Source: BS150m-G50 sp964517435 (GTDB taxonomy: Bacteria; CAIWAD01; BS150m-G50). Taken from it: a DNA stretch of 64,000 nucleotides. The DNA is taken from positions 1-64,000 of the forward strand of contig CAZFEC010000006.1 of NCBI GenBank assembly GCA_964517435.1, written 5' to 3'. A program made the translations under genes and the position numbers. Below, one piece after another: positions 8,148 to 16,133 of the stretch. How positions within the stretch are numbered: the stretch's first letter is position 1; the number at the start of each line of letters is the position of its first letter. Under the pieces are notes generated by a model. The model made no database searches. It was not told the origin of the DNA and saw nothing but the letters and a program-made list of their open reading frames with translations.

Positions 8148-9677
8148 TTGGATAGAACAATCTGTGCTATCATCATTGCGCTACTCTTCGTATCGGGATG
8201 CGTTGATGACAGGGATAACATTCCCCCTGAAATCCTGAGTATTATCGCGACACCATCCGTAGTCGGTAAAGGTGGCGAGGTTGAACTGCATTGTCTTGCC
8301 ATCGATGAGGACTTTGACAACCTGGCTTTCTGCTGGCATTCAACCGCAGGTAGTTTTCCACGGGGCAGCGGAGGTGAATCTGTAGTATGGCGAGCGCCAG
8401 ATCTATCAGGTACACACAGCGTCCTGGTCAGTGCCAGCGATGGCTTTGATAGTGTTAGGGATTCCGTCTATGTCGATGTCCTGACCGAATGGTCTCCTAC
8501 AGCCGCGTTCACAGTGAATCCAATCGAAGGCTATGCCGATTCGGTTTTCACTCTCGACGCCGGTGAATCCTGGGATATCGAGACACCAGCCGATCAGCTG
8601 GAAGTTCGCTGGGACTGGGAGAATGATGGTGTCGCTGATACTCCCTGGACGAAAACCAAAACAGCAACTCATCGGTATACCTCGTCCGGGAGGTTTCTGA
8701 TCAAACTGCAAGTACGTGATGAACTCGGATTAATTGATTCCGAGACATGTCATGTTTTCGCAATATCTTCAGGAATAATGCCAGGGGAGATGGTTGAGAT
8801 CCCTGCAGGTACTTTCATGATGGGGCAAACAGGTGTTGCTTACCCAATTCACGAAGTCACTTTGTCGCACAACTTCCTCATCGGGAGATATCCGATTACA
8901 AATCAAGAGTACCTGGAAGCACTGCAATGGGCATATGATCAAGGACGCGTTACGGTTGAAGGGTGTGACCTGCGTGCTTACGGTGAGGATTTGCTTAGGT
9001 TATGCTGGAACATTGATTATTTCGAGATTCTTTTCGATGAGGATACGCAGCAGTTCAATCTGCATGAGGGGACTTGGAATGGCTACGGCCATTCCGGACC
9101 TGGTTACGCCTACCCTTCTGGATATGATGTGGCAAATCATCCCGTTAAATGGGTTTCTTGGTTCGGCGCAGCATGCTACTGCGACTGGTTAAGCGAAATT
9201 GAGGGCCGCATTCCATTCTACCAGGGCAACTGGGATCACACAGATACGCATAATCCCTACAACACTGGCAGCTACCGGCTACCGACGGAAGCGGAATGGG
9301 AATATGCAGCCAGGTATAATGACAACAGAATCTACCCGTGGGGAGATGATCAACCGTCGGCATGCTACCATGGTAACTTCAGTAGCTGCGTTGATTGGAC
9401 AACACGTATAGGTACCTATCCCGCGGGTATCAGCCAACTTGGCCTCTACGACATGGTGGGCAATGTAAAGGTGTGGGTGGGTGATAAGTATGGTATCTAC
9501 ACATCCGAACCGCAGGTAAACCCGCTTGGACCTGATGTCGGCAATGATCGTGTGATGCGCGGAAGCGGGTATCGGGGCGGGACACACCGAGAAAATGCCT
9601 ACAGATATCCTATGTACCCTGGTTACTGGCATAGCACCAGCATAGGATTCCGCATCTGTCGCACCGCTACACAATAG
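8148..9677 (+). CDS. Lipoprotein with PKD-like and SUMF1 (formylglycine-enzyme-like) domains
   Basis: A 509-residue predicted lipoprotein: the signal segment ends in the lipobox LFVSGC. Residues ~30-205 form Ig/PKD-like strands (VEVRWDWENDGVADTPW and HRYTSSGRFLIKLQV are typical PKD phrases). Residues ~215-505 are a SUMF1 domain: GEMVEIPAGTFMMG, IGRYPITNQEYLEAL, HPVKWVSWFGAACYCDWLS, YRLPTEAEWEYAAR, GNV-K-VWVGD, RGSGYRGG and IGFRICR. The paired cysteines used by true formylglycine-generating enzymes near the C-terminus are absent, so sulfatase activation is unlikely; a binding or structural role is more probable. The start is a TTG (8148) with a weak ribosome site; no in-frame ATG lies between it and the lipobox. 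It is a single gene between the peptidase and the efflux locus. Confidence 0.82.
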   Translation: MDRTICAIIIALLFVSGCVDDRDNIPPEILSIIATPSVVGKGGEVELHCLAIDEDFDNLAFCWHSTAGSFPRGSGGESVVWRAPDLSGTHSVLVSASDGFDSVRDSVYVDVLTEWSPTAAFTVNPIEGYADSVFTLDAGESWDIETPADQLEVRWDWENDGVADTPWTKTKTATHRYTSSGRFLIKLQVRDELGLIDSETCHVFAISSGIMPGEMVEIPAGTFMMGQTGVAYPIHEVTLSHNFLIGRYPITNQEYLEALQWAYDQGRVTVEGCDLRAYGEDLLRLCWNIDYFEILFDEDTQQFNLHEGTWNGYGHSGPGYAYPSGYDVANHPVKWVSWFGAACYCDWLSEIEGRIPFYQGNWDHTDTHNPYNTGSYRLPTEAEWEYAARYNDNRIYPWGDDQPSACYHGNFSSCVDWTTRIGTYPAGISQLGLYDMVGNVKVWVGDKYGIYTSEPQVNPLGPDVGNDRVMRGSGYRGGTHRENAYRYPMYPGYWHSTSIGFRICRTATQ

Positions 9678-9846
9678 GCATTCCCGGTGAACCAGAGTTC
9701 AGAGACATGCATCTGGAAACCGCTATAGAAACTGTATTCGACGCCAATGGGTGACGGCACGATTAAACCGTGTTTTATTAATTCTATATTAACCTCACAT
9801 CAGATCCACTTTCCCTTTGACAATCCCCGTGCAGAATGTACCCTTG

Positions 9847-9852
9847 TATAAT
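9847..9852 (+). promoter_or_regulatory. -10 element of the tetR/efflux promoter
   Basis: A perfect TATAAT lies 44 nt before the tetR start and directly beside the operator palindrome. No -35 sits at a normal distance: the only TTGACA (9817..9822) is 24 nt away. Confidence 0.5.
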
Positions 9853-9853
9853 T

Positions 9854-9879
9854 ATACATACACACATGTATGTATGTAT
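9854..9879. promoter_or_regulatory. AcrR-type operator palindrome
   Basis: A 26-bp near-perfect palindrome centred on ACATGT, with arms TACATACA and TGTATGTA and two symmetric mismatches. The arms equal those known for the E. coli AcrR operator upstream of acrAB. It lies between the -10 element and the start codon of the regulator, where bound repressor would block transcription of its own gene and the efflux operon. Confidence 0.75.
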
Positions 9880-9895
9880 GATATAGCGAGGATCT

Positions 9896-10522
9896 ATGAA
9901 ACGCACACCCGCAGAAGCGGAAGCCACTCGACTCAGGCTGCTGGAAGCCGCCGCCGGAATATTCGGCAAAATCGGCTTTGCCGCCGCCCGCCTGGAGGAT
10001 ATCGCCCGGGCGGCCGGGGTCACCCGCGGTGCCATCTACTGGCATTTCAAGGATAAGCACGACCTCTTCCGCAGCCTCATGCAATTGCGCATGGCCCGGA
10101 TCAGCGAACAGCTGGCGGCGATCTATCTATCCGATCTGCCGCCGGTGACAAAGCTGCGGCAGCTCCTGCTGGAATCGCTGCTCAATCTGGAGACTGACGC
10201 CGACTACCGCAGCGGCATACAGCTGGCGTTGAGTATCGGGCTGGAGGAGGAGCGCCTGACCGAACTGCGCAAACGGCGCCGCGAGCATATCCGCATGATG
10301 ATCGAACATCTGGAACAACTGCTGCAGGAATGCGCGCAGACAGGTGTCTTGCGCCCAGAGGTGACGGTGCGTCAAGCGGCGATCGGGCTGATCGCCTGGT
10401 ACGACGGTATCGCCGGTTTCTGGCTGCGCACTTCCCCGCGGCCCCTGTTCAAGCTGGCTGACGACGCGCCGGCGCTGGTGGAGCTGGTGTTGCGGAGTAT
10501 CCTCTTACCGGAATCAGATTAA
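9896..10522 (+). CDS. TetR/AcrR-family transcriptional repressor of the efflux operon
   Basis: A 208-residue repressor. The N-terminal HTH reads LEDIARAAGVTRGAIYWHFK (about residues 32-51), whose recognition helix VTRGAIYWHFKDK equals that of AcrR. The rest is the helical ligand-binding and dimer domain, with weak conservation as usual. The stop codon TAA overlaps an ATG and the efflux genes follow at once, so regulator and pump are one operon. The start has GCGAGGA 4 nt upstream. It should bind the palindrome at 9854..9879 and release it when a pump substrate binds. Confidence 0.92.
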   Translation: MKRTPAEAEATRLRLLEAAAGIFGKIGFAAARLEDIARAAGVTRGAIYWHFKDKHDLFRSLMQLRMARISEQLAAIYLSDLPPVTKLRQLLLESLLNLETDADYRSGIQLALSIGLEEERLTELRKRRREHIRMMIEHLEQLLQECAQTGVLRPEVTVRQAAIGLIAWYDGIAGFWLRTSPRPLFKLADDAPALVELVLRSILLPESD

Positions 10523-10542
10523 TGACCATACAGGAGAGTCAC

Positions 10543-11586
10543 ATGCAGTTCATCAAGTTGTCGACACTCATCTTGCTGCCGCTGTTGATCGGCCTCGGCG
10601 GTTGCGTCAAAGAACAGAAACAGAGCCGCGGACTGGAACAGATTCATCTTGAAGATGGTCTGCCGGTGGAAACGGCCGTCATCACACCGGCACCCTTCTC
10701 TACCTGGCTGCTGTTCAACGCCACGCTGCGCGGCGTCGAGCAGACCAACACTTCCGCCGGTCTGGGCGCCCGGATAGTGGAGGTGCGGGCGGCGGTCGGT
10801 GACTACGTCGAGCAGGATCAAGTCATAATCACCTTCCCTATCGACCATCCGATGGTGCATTACGATCAGGCGCGGGTCGGCTACGAAAACGCGACGGCGG
10901 CGCTGGAGCGCCTGGAAGGTCTTTTCGGCAGCGGCGGTGTCTCGCAGCAGGAGCTGGATAATGTGCGCCTGCAATACGACCTGGCCGCGGCCAACTGGGA
11001 CAACGCCCGTCGTGCGGTCGAAATCCAGGCGCCGATCAGCGGCCGTATCACCGCCTTGGCGGTACGGCCCACCGACAATGTCGCGCCGGACGATCTGCTC
11101 TTCACCGTGGCACGTACCGACAGCATGCGGGCGCGCATCTGGTTAAGCGAGGAGGAATTCCTGGCCGTGGAACCGGGAGCGCCCGCCACGCTGATCTGGC
11201 AGGGTGAATCATTCAACGGCAGCGTGATACAGATTGACCAGTCGCTGGACCGCGACCATGGCGGTTTCGGCGCCACCCTGCGGTTCGCCAACCGGGACGA
11301 CCTGCTCAAACCGGGCGTCACGGCTGAAATCCAGGTGCGGACCTACCACAATCCGACGGCGCTGACGGTCGACTTTCCCTACCTGGTGGAGGACCCGATT
11401 GCCGGCATGGTGCTGTTTCTGGCAGAGGGGGACCGGGCGCGTCAACGCCGGGTCACTACCGGGAGACGCCAGGGGATGCTGGTGGAGATCACTGACGGAC
11501 TCGCGGCCGGAGAGCAGTTGATCACCACCGGGCAGCACATGCTGGAAGACGGCATGCGCATCCGCGTCCAGCGGGGGGAGGAATAG
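10543..11586 (+). CDS. RND efflux periplasmic adaptor (membrane fusion protein), lipoprotein
   Basis: A 347-residue HlyD/AcrA-type adaptor that links the inner-membrane pump to the outer-membrane channel. The start at 10543 is chosen over the ATG at 10522 because AGGAGAG precedes it by 5 nt and it yields a lipoprotein signal with lipobox LGGC. Next come a lipoyl half-motif (GARIVEVRAAVGDYVEQDQV), a short helical hairpin (~100-150), the second lipoyl half (IQAPISGRITALAVRPTDNV), and beta-barrel and membrane-proximal domains (EPGAPATLIWQGESF, GVTAEIQV). The hairpin is shorter than in AcrA. The stop at 11584..11586 directly abuts the pump ATG. Confidence 0.92.
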   Translation: MQFIKLSTLILLPLLIGLGGCVKEQKQSRGLEQIHLEDGLPVETAVITPAPFSTWLLFNATLRGVEQTNTSAGLGARIVEVRAAVGDYVEQDQVIITFPIDHPMVHYDQARVGYENATAALERLEGLFGSGGVSQQELDNVRLQYDLAAANWDNARRAVEIQAPISGRITALAVRPTDNVAPDDLLFTVARTDSMRARIWLSEEEFLAVEPGAPATLIWQGESFNGSVIQIDQSLDRDHGGFGATLRFANRDDLLKPGVTAEIQVRTYHNPTALTVDFPYLVEDPIAGMVLFLAEGDRARQRRVTTGRRQGMLVEITDGLAAGEQLITTGQHMLEDGMRIRVQRGEE

Positions 11587-14500
11587 ATGTTCCTTTCCGA
11601 CCTTTCCATCCGGCGCCCGATCATGGTTTCCATGCTGCTGGTGGTGTTCCTGATCTTCGGCGGCCTCTCCTGGTTTACGCTGAACCTGAACACGATGCCG
11701 GAGGTGGAGATCCCCTATGTGTCGGTGATGACGGTCTATCCCGGCGCCGGTCCGCAGGAGATCGAGACGCAGGTGACCAAGCCGCTGGAGGATGCGATCG
11801 CCACCATCAGCCGGGTGAAGAAGATCACCTCCTATTCGCTGGAAGCGGTCTCTTACGTGATCATCGAATTCGAGTTGGGTAAGAGTGTCGACCTGGCCAA
11901 CCAGGAGGTTAAGGACAAGACCAACCAGGTGCTGGGCGAGCTGCCGCAAGACGCGCAGTTGCCGGTGGTGGCCAAGTTCGACATCAACGCCTTCCCGGTG
12001 GTGGACCTGCTGCTGACCGGCGACATCCCGCAGACGGAATTGCGTTACCTGGCCGACAACCTGCTGGTGGACCGCCTCTCGCAGATCGAGGGGGCCGCCC
12101 GGGTGGATGTCCTCGGCGGCCAGGTACGCGAGATCCAGGTGGCGCTGGAGAACCGGGTGCTGTTCAGCAATTCGATTTCGCTCTCGCGGCTGGCTCAGAT
12201 CATCGCGGCGCACAATATGAATATGCCGGGCGGGCAGTTCCAGACCGGCGCCCAGGAGCTGGCGGTGCGCCTGCAGGGCGAATTAGGCGATCTGGACGCG
12301 TTGCGCAACCTCGAGGTGCCCACCGCCACTGGTCCCAAACGACTGGGACAGATCGCCGCGATCAACGACAGTCACGCCGAGGTGCGGGAGCGGACCACTT
12401 TCTTCGACAACCGGCTGCAGCAGCGGACGGAAGGCGCCATTCTCCTCTCTATCATCAAGAGTGCGGACGGCAATACGGTCAACCTGGCCAACGGCGTCCG
12501 GGAGCTGTTGCCGCGGGTCAACGCGGAAATGCCCGCCGGGTGCAAGCTGGACATTGTCGAAGACAACTCCATCTTCGTAGTCAGTACCGTCAACGATACG
12601 ATGAGCAACGTCTGGCTGGGCGTGCTCTTCACCGGCCTGGTGCTGCTCTTCTTCCTGCACGATCTCCGCTCCACGCTGATCGTGGGACTGGCCATGCCGC
12701 TGTCGCTCATCTCCACCCTGCTGCTGGTGCGGATCTCCGGTTTCACGCTCAACATCATGACGCTGATGGGGCTTTCCACTTCGGTCGGCATTCTGGTCGC
12801 CAATTCGGTGGTGGTGCTGGAGAACATCTTCCGGCACAAGGAGCTGGGGCATAACCGCCGTCTTGCCGCCAGCCAGGGCACCAGTGAGATCGCCCTGGCG
12901 GTGATCGCTTCCGCCTCCACCAACCTGGTGGTGTTCCTGCCGATTGCGGCGATGGCCGGTCTGGTCGGACGCTTCTTCAAGGAATTCGCACTCACCGTTT
13001 CTTATGCCACCATCTTTTCCATCCTGGTCTCCTTCACGCTGACGCCGATGCTGGCTTCCCTCATCCTGCCGGAACGGGATACAAAGAAACATCCTGTCGG
13101 TTCGCTGCTGGAACGGTGGTTCAAGAGCTGGGAGCGGATCTACGGCAGCACCCTGCGCTGGTTGCTCTCCCGCAAGCTTTACGGCTTGCTGCTGGTTCTA
13201 ATGACCTTCCTGATCTTTGTTTTTTCGATGCCACTGGGGGGGAAGGTCGGCTTTGAGTTCATGCCCTCCATGGATGACGGCAATGTGACCATCGAGGTGG
13301 AGCTGCCGGAAGGCCACAACCTGGAGGAAACAGCCGACCTGCTGCAGGAAATCGAGTCCCGTATCGTGCACCATCCCGAAATCACCCAGGTGCTTACCCG
13401 GATAGGTAACATCGGTTCACTCGATGTCGGCACCAACCTGGCGCGCATGCGGGTCAAGCTGGTGGACGTCGAGGAGCGGGAGTTGTCGCCGGTTGAATTT
13501 GCCGGTGTACTGATGGAGGATCTGGCGACGGTGCCCAACGCGGTGATCCGCGTATCGGGGGGTGCTTCCGCAGGCGGCCCGGAGGACGCCGCCATCACCT
13601 TCTCCCTGCAGGGACAGGAACTGGAAGTGCTGGAGGAGTACGCCGCCAGGTTGATGAATGAGCTGGAGCAGGTGGAGGGTCTGACCAACCTGCGAACCGG
13701 CTCCCGAGCAGGCAAACCGGAATTGGAACTGGTTCCTAATCCAACCCGGCTGGCGCAGGCGGGACTCACCGTCTTCGATCTGGCGATGACCCTGCGGGCG
13801 GCAGTGGAGGGAGTTGTCGCCACGCAGTACCGTGAAGCGGGACGCGAATACGACATCCGGGTGATGCTGGCCGATGCCGCCTGTGACTCGCCGGAGGAAA
13901 TCGGCAATCTCACTATCACCTCCTTCAATGGCAACTACCGCCTGGCGCAGCTGTGCGACATCAGTTTCGGCCAGGGCTTCAGCAAGATCACCCGCGAGGA
14001 CAAATACCGCTCGATCGAGTTCAAGTCGGATATCGCGCCCGGCTATGTGCTGGGCGACCAGGTCGCCGCCGTCGACCGTAAGGTAGCCGCGATTGACCTG
14101 CCGGAGGGCTACCGGGCCGACTGGGGCGGCGCGGCCGAGATGATGCAGGAGACAACGCGCGACATGTCGCAGACCCTGATCATCGCCATCGTGCTGACCT
14201 ACATGCTGCTGGCCGCCATCCTTGAAAGCTTTCTGCAGCCGCTGCTGATCCTCGGTACGGTGCCGCTGGCGCTGATCGGAGTACTGGCGGCGATGTTCCT
14301 CACCGGCAAGACCTTCAACACTATCTCGATGATGGCGATCATCATGCTGGTCGGTCTGGTGGTCAACAACGGTATCCTGCTGCTGGACTACACCAACATC
14401 CTGCGCCGGCGGGGGATGAAGCTGCGGGAGGCTTTAATCGAGGCCTGCCCGACAAAACTCAAGGCGATCATCATGGCAACCGTGGCGATCGTGCTGGGCA

Positions 14501-14694
14501 TGATGCCGCTGGCGCTGGGTCTGGGCGCCGCCGGGCGCGAGATCCGGCAACCGATGGGTATCGTCAGTATCGGCGGCCTGATCAGCTCCACGCTGCTGGG
14601 ACTGCTGCTGATACCGGTCGTCTTCAATCTCTTCAGCCGCCAGGAGCCGCAACAGCCACCGGCAGCGAACGAGCCGGAAGGAGGTGCCAGATGA
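11587..14694 (+). CDS. RND-family efflux permease lacking the canonical proton-relay residues
   Basis: The inner-membrane pump of the tripartite system, 1035 residues, full length for the HAE1/AcrB family, with 12 predicted membrane helices and two large periplasmic loops (EVEIPYVSVMTVYPGAGPQE and FEFMPSMDDGNVTIEVELPE). In AcrB the TM4 Asp-Asp pair and a TM10 Lys carry protons. Here the matching TM4 segment reads SVGILVANSVVVLENI (A405-N406 in place of D-D) and TM10 reads VGLVVNNGILLLDY (N927 in place of Lys). Export may use another coupling ion or pathway, or the protein may belong to an RND branch with different chemistry. Substrate cannot be told. The gene ends in an ATGA overlap with the outer-membrane channel gene. 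Confidence 0.93.
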   Translation: MFLSDLSIRRPIMVSMLLVVFLIFGGLSWFTLNLNTMPEVEIPYVSVMTVYPGAGPQEIETQVTKPLEDAIATISRVKKITSYSLEAVSYVIIEFELGKSVDLANQEVKDKTNQVLGELPQDAQLPVVAKFDINAFPVVDLLLTGDIPQTELRYLADNLLVDRLSQIEGAARVDVLGGQVREIQVALENRVLFSNSISLSRLAQIIAAHNMNMPGGQFQTGAQELAVRLQGELGDLDALRNLEVPTATGPKRLGQIAAINDSHAEVRERTTFFDNRLQQRTEGAILLSIIKSADGNTVNLANGVRELLPRVNAEMPAGCKLDIVEDNSIFVVSTVNDTMSNVWLGVLFTGLVLLFFLHDLRSTLIVGLAMPLSLISTLLLVRISGFTLNIMTLMGLSTSVGILVANSVVVLENIFRHKELGHNRRLAASQGTSEIALAVIASASTNLVVFLPIAAMAGLVGRFFKEFALTVSYATIFSILVSFTLTPMLASLILPERDTKKHPVGSLLERWFKSWERIYGSTLRWLLSRKLYGLLLVLMTFLIFVFSMPLGGKVGFEFMPSMDDGNVTIEVELPEGHNLEETADLLQEIESRIVHHPEITQVLTRIGNIGSLDVGTNLARMRVKLVDVEERELSPVEFAGVLMEDLATVPNAVIRVSGGASAGGPEDAAITFSLQGQELEVLEEYAARLMNELEQVEGLTNLRTGSRAGKPELELVPNPTRLAQAGLTVFDLAMTLRAAVEGVVATQYREAGREYDIRVMLADAACDSPEEIGNLTITSFNGNYRLAQLCDISFGQGFSKITREDKYRSIEFKSDIAPGYVLGDQVAAVDRKVAAIDLPEGYRADWGGAAEMMQETTRDMSQTLIIAIVLTYMLLAAILESFLQPLLILGTVPLALIGVLAAMFLTGKTFNTISMMAIIMLVGLVVNNGILLLDYTNILRRRGMKLREALIEACPTKLKAIIMATVAIVLGMMPLALGLGAAGREIRQPMGIVSIGGLISSTLLGLLLIPVVFNLFSRQEPQQPPAANEPEGGAR

Positions 14695-16034
14695 GAAAGC
14701 TGATTGCAACCACCTTCACCCTGGTGACTATGGCGCTTTGCCTCCCGGCCGCGGCCACAGCTGTCGAGTGTACACTGCCGGAGTTCCTGCAGGCAGTTGC
14801 TCACAGCAATCCCGACCTGCAGCTGGCGCAACGGGATCTGGAACTCGCCTCCGTTCAGAAGCGGGAGGCCCGTTCGCTGGCCTTACCGATGATCGCCGCC
14901 CAGGGGAACTACAGCCGCAACCTGAAGCGGAACTACCTCTACGTCGATATGCCGGCGGAGGACAGCCTGGGGAACCTGGTGGAAGTACCGATGAGCTTCC
15001 CTATCAACAGGAATAACGATTACAGTTTTAATCTGGTTATGAACCAGACTCTGTTCAGCTTCAATGTCGGATACGCGCTCAAAGCCGCCGGCCAGTATGA
15101 GACGCTATCCAGTCAGATCTACCGGGCTTCGCGTCAGGGCATCCTGACCTGGGCGCGCAAGGCCTTCTACAGCACGCTGCTGCTGGAGAAGGTGCTGGAA
15201 ATCACGGAAGCGGCCGCGGTCAATGCCCAGGAGAACTTCCGCAACCAGGAGCGGCGCTTCAATGAAGGGCTGGCTTCCGAATTCCAGCGACTGCAGGCGG
15301 AAGTCCGCTGGCAGAGCCTCCTGCCGGAAGTAGCCGCCGCCAAGCGCAACCTGGAACTGGCGCTGAACAACCTGCGCCAGATGGCCGGCTGGCCGCTGGA
15401 TCGCGAACTGCAACTCGCGGGGGACCTGGAGAACCTGCCGCCGCTGCCCCCACTGCCGGATCTGGAGGAGGTGTTGATCAGCCGGCCCGACTACAACGCC
15501 CTGCTCTGGGAGGAGAAGTTGCGCCAAACAGGCCTCAAGGTGGAGCGTTCCGGTTACTTCCCGTCGCTGAGCGGCAGTTTCGTCTACAGGTATTCCGCCC
15601 AGGCGGATGACTGGGTGTTCGACGAAAACCGCAACAACAGCTGGATCGCGGGGGTGACTCTGAACATCCCGATCTTCACCGGGGGTTACACCTCCGCCCG
15701 CGTGCAGCGGGCACAGCTGGAGCTGAACAAGAATCAGCTGCGGCTCGAACGGCAGCGACGGGAAATCCACACCGAGCTGGAAAATATACAACTCCGGTTG
15801 AAGCAGGCCCGGGCGCGCTGCAACGCCGCGGCCACCACCCTGACCGCCGCCGCCAAGGCTTTCCAGATCGCGGAGGAGGGCGCCGCTACCGGACTGGTCT
15901 CCCAGCTGGAACTGAAGGACGTGCGGCTCTTCTACGACCAGGCGCAACTGGGCAGATACTCCGCCGCCTGGGAATACCGCGACGCCTGGCTCGATTGGCA
16001 GCTGGCGCTGGGGGAGGCGGACCTGGCGGAGTAA
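14691..16034 (+). CDS. TolC-family outer-membrane efflux channel
   Basis: A 447-residue outer-membrane factor with signal peptide (MRKLIATTF...LPAAATA) and the internal duplication of the TolC family: two long coiled-coil halves, each beginning with NPDLQLAQRDLELA or PDYNALLWEEKLRQTGL and carrying beta-barrel strands such as NYSRNLKRN and GSFVYRYSA. It completes the tripartite pump with the adaptor and permease encoded just upstream and overlaps the permease gene by 4 nt (ATGA), which suggests translational coupling. A strong terminator follows 20 nt after the stop. Confidence 0.92.
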   Translation: MRKLIATTFTLVTMALCLPAAATAVECTLPEFLQAVAHSNPDLQLAQRDLELASVQKREARSLALPMIAAQGNYSRNLKRNYLYVDMPAEDSLGNLVEVPMSFPINRNNDYSFNLVMNQTLFSFNVGYALKAAGQYETLSSQIYRASRQGILTWARKAFYSTLLLEKVLEITEAAAVNAQENFRNQERRFNEGLASEFQRLQAEVRWQSLLPEVAAAKRNLELALNNLRQMAGWPLDRELQLAGDLENLPPLPPLPDLEEVLISRPDYNALLWEEKLRQTGLKVERSGYFPSLSGSFVYRYSAQADDWVFDENRNNSWIAGVTLNIPIFTGGYTSARVQRAQLELNKNQLRLERQRREIHTELENIQLRLKQARARCNAAATTLTAAAKAFQIAEEGAATGLVSQLELKDVRLFYDQAQLGRYSAAWEYRDAWLDWQLALGEADLAE

Positions 16035-16054
16035 ACCATCGCCGGATTAGAAAC

Positions 16055-16087
16055 AAAAAGGCGGCAGTTTCCACTGTCGCCTTTTTT
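16055..16087. terminator. Bidirectional intrinsic terminator
   Basis: AAAAAGGCG, an inner CAG/CTG pair and CGCCTTTTTT form a stem with A and T runs on both sides. It separates the plus-strand efflux operon from the convergent minus-strand protease gene that ends at 16134. Confidence 0.7.
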
Positions 16088-16133
16088 AGTGATCAGCCGT
16101 TCGCGGACCACGTAGAAGTATTTCGTCAGGGCC

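Noticed and set aside
9817..9822. TTGACA as -35 of the tetR promoter
   Set aside because: It is 24 nt from the TATAAT, too far for a sigma-70 promoter.
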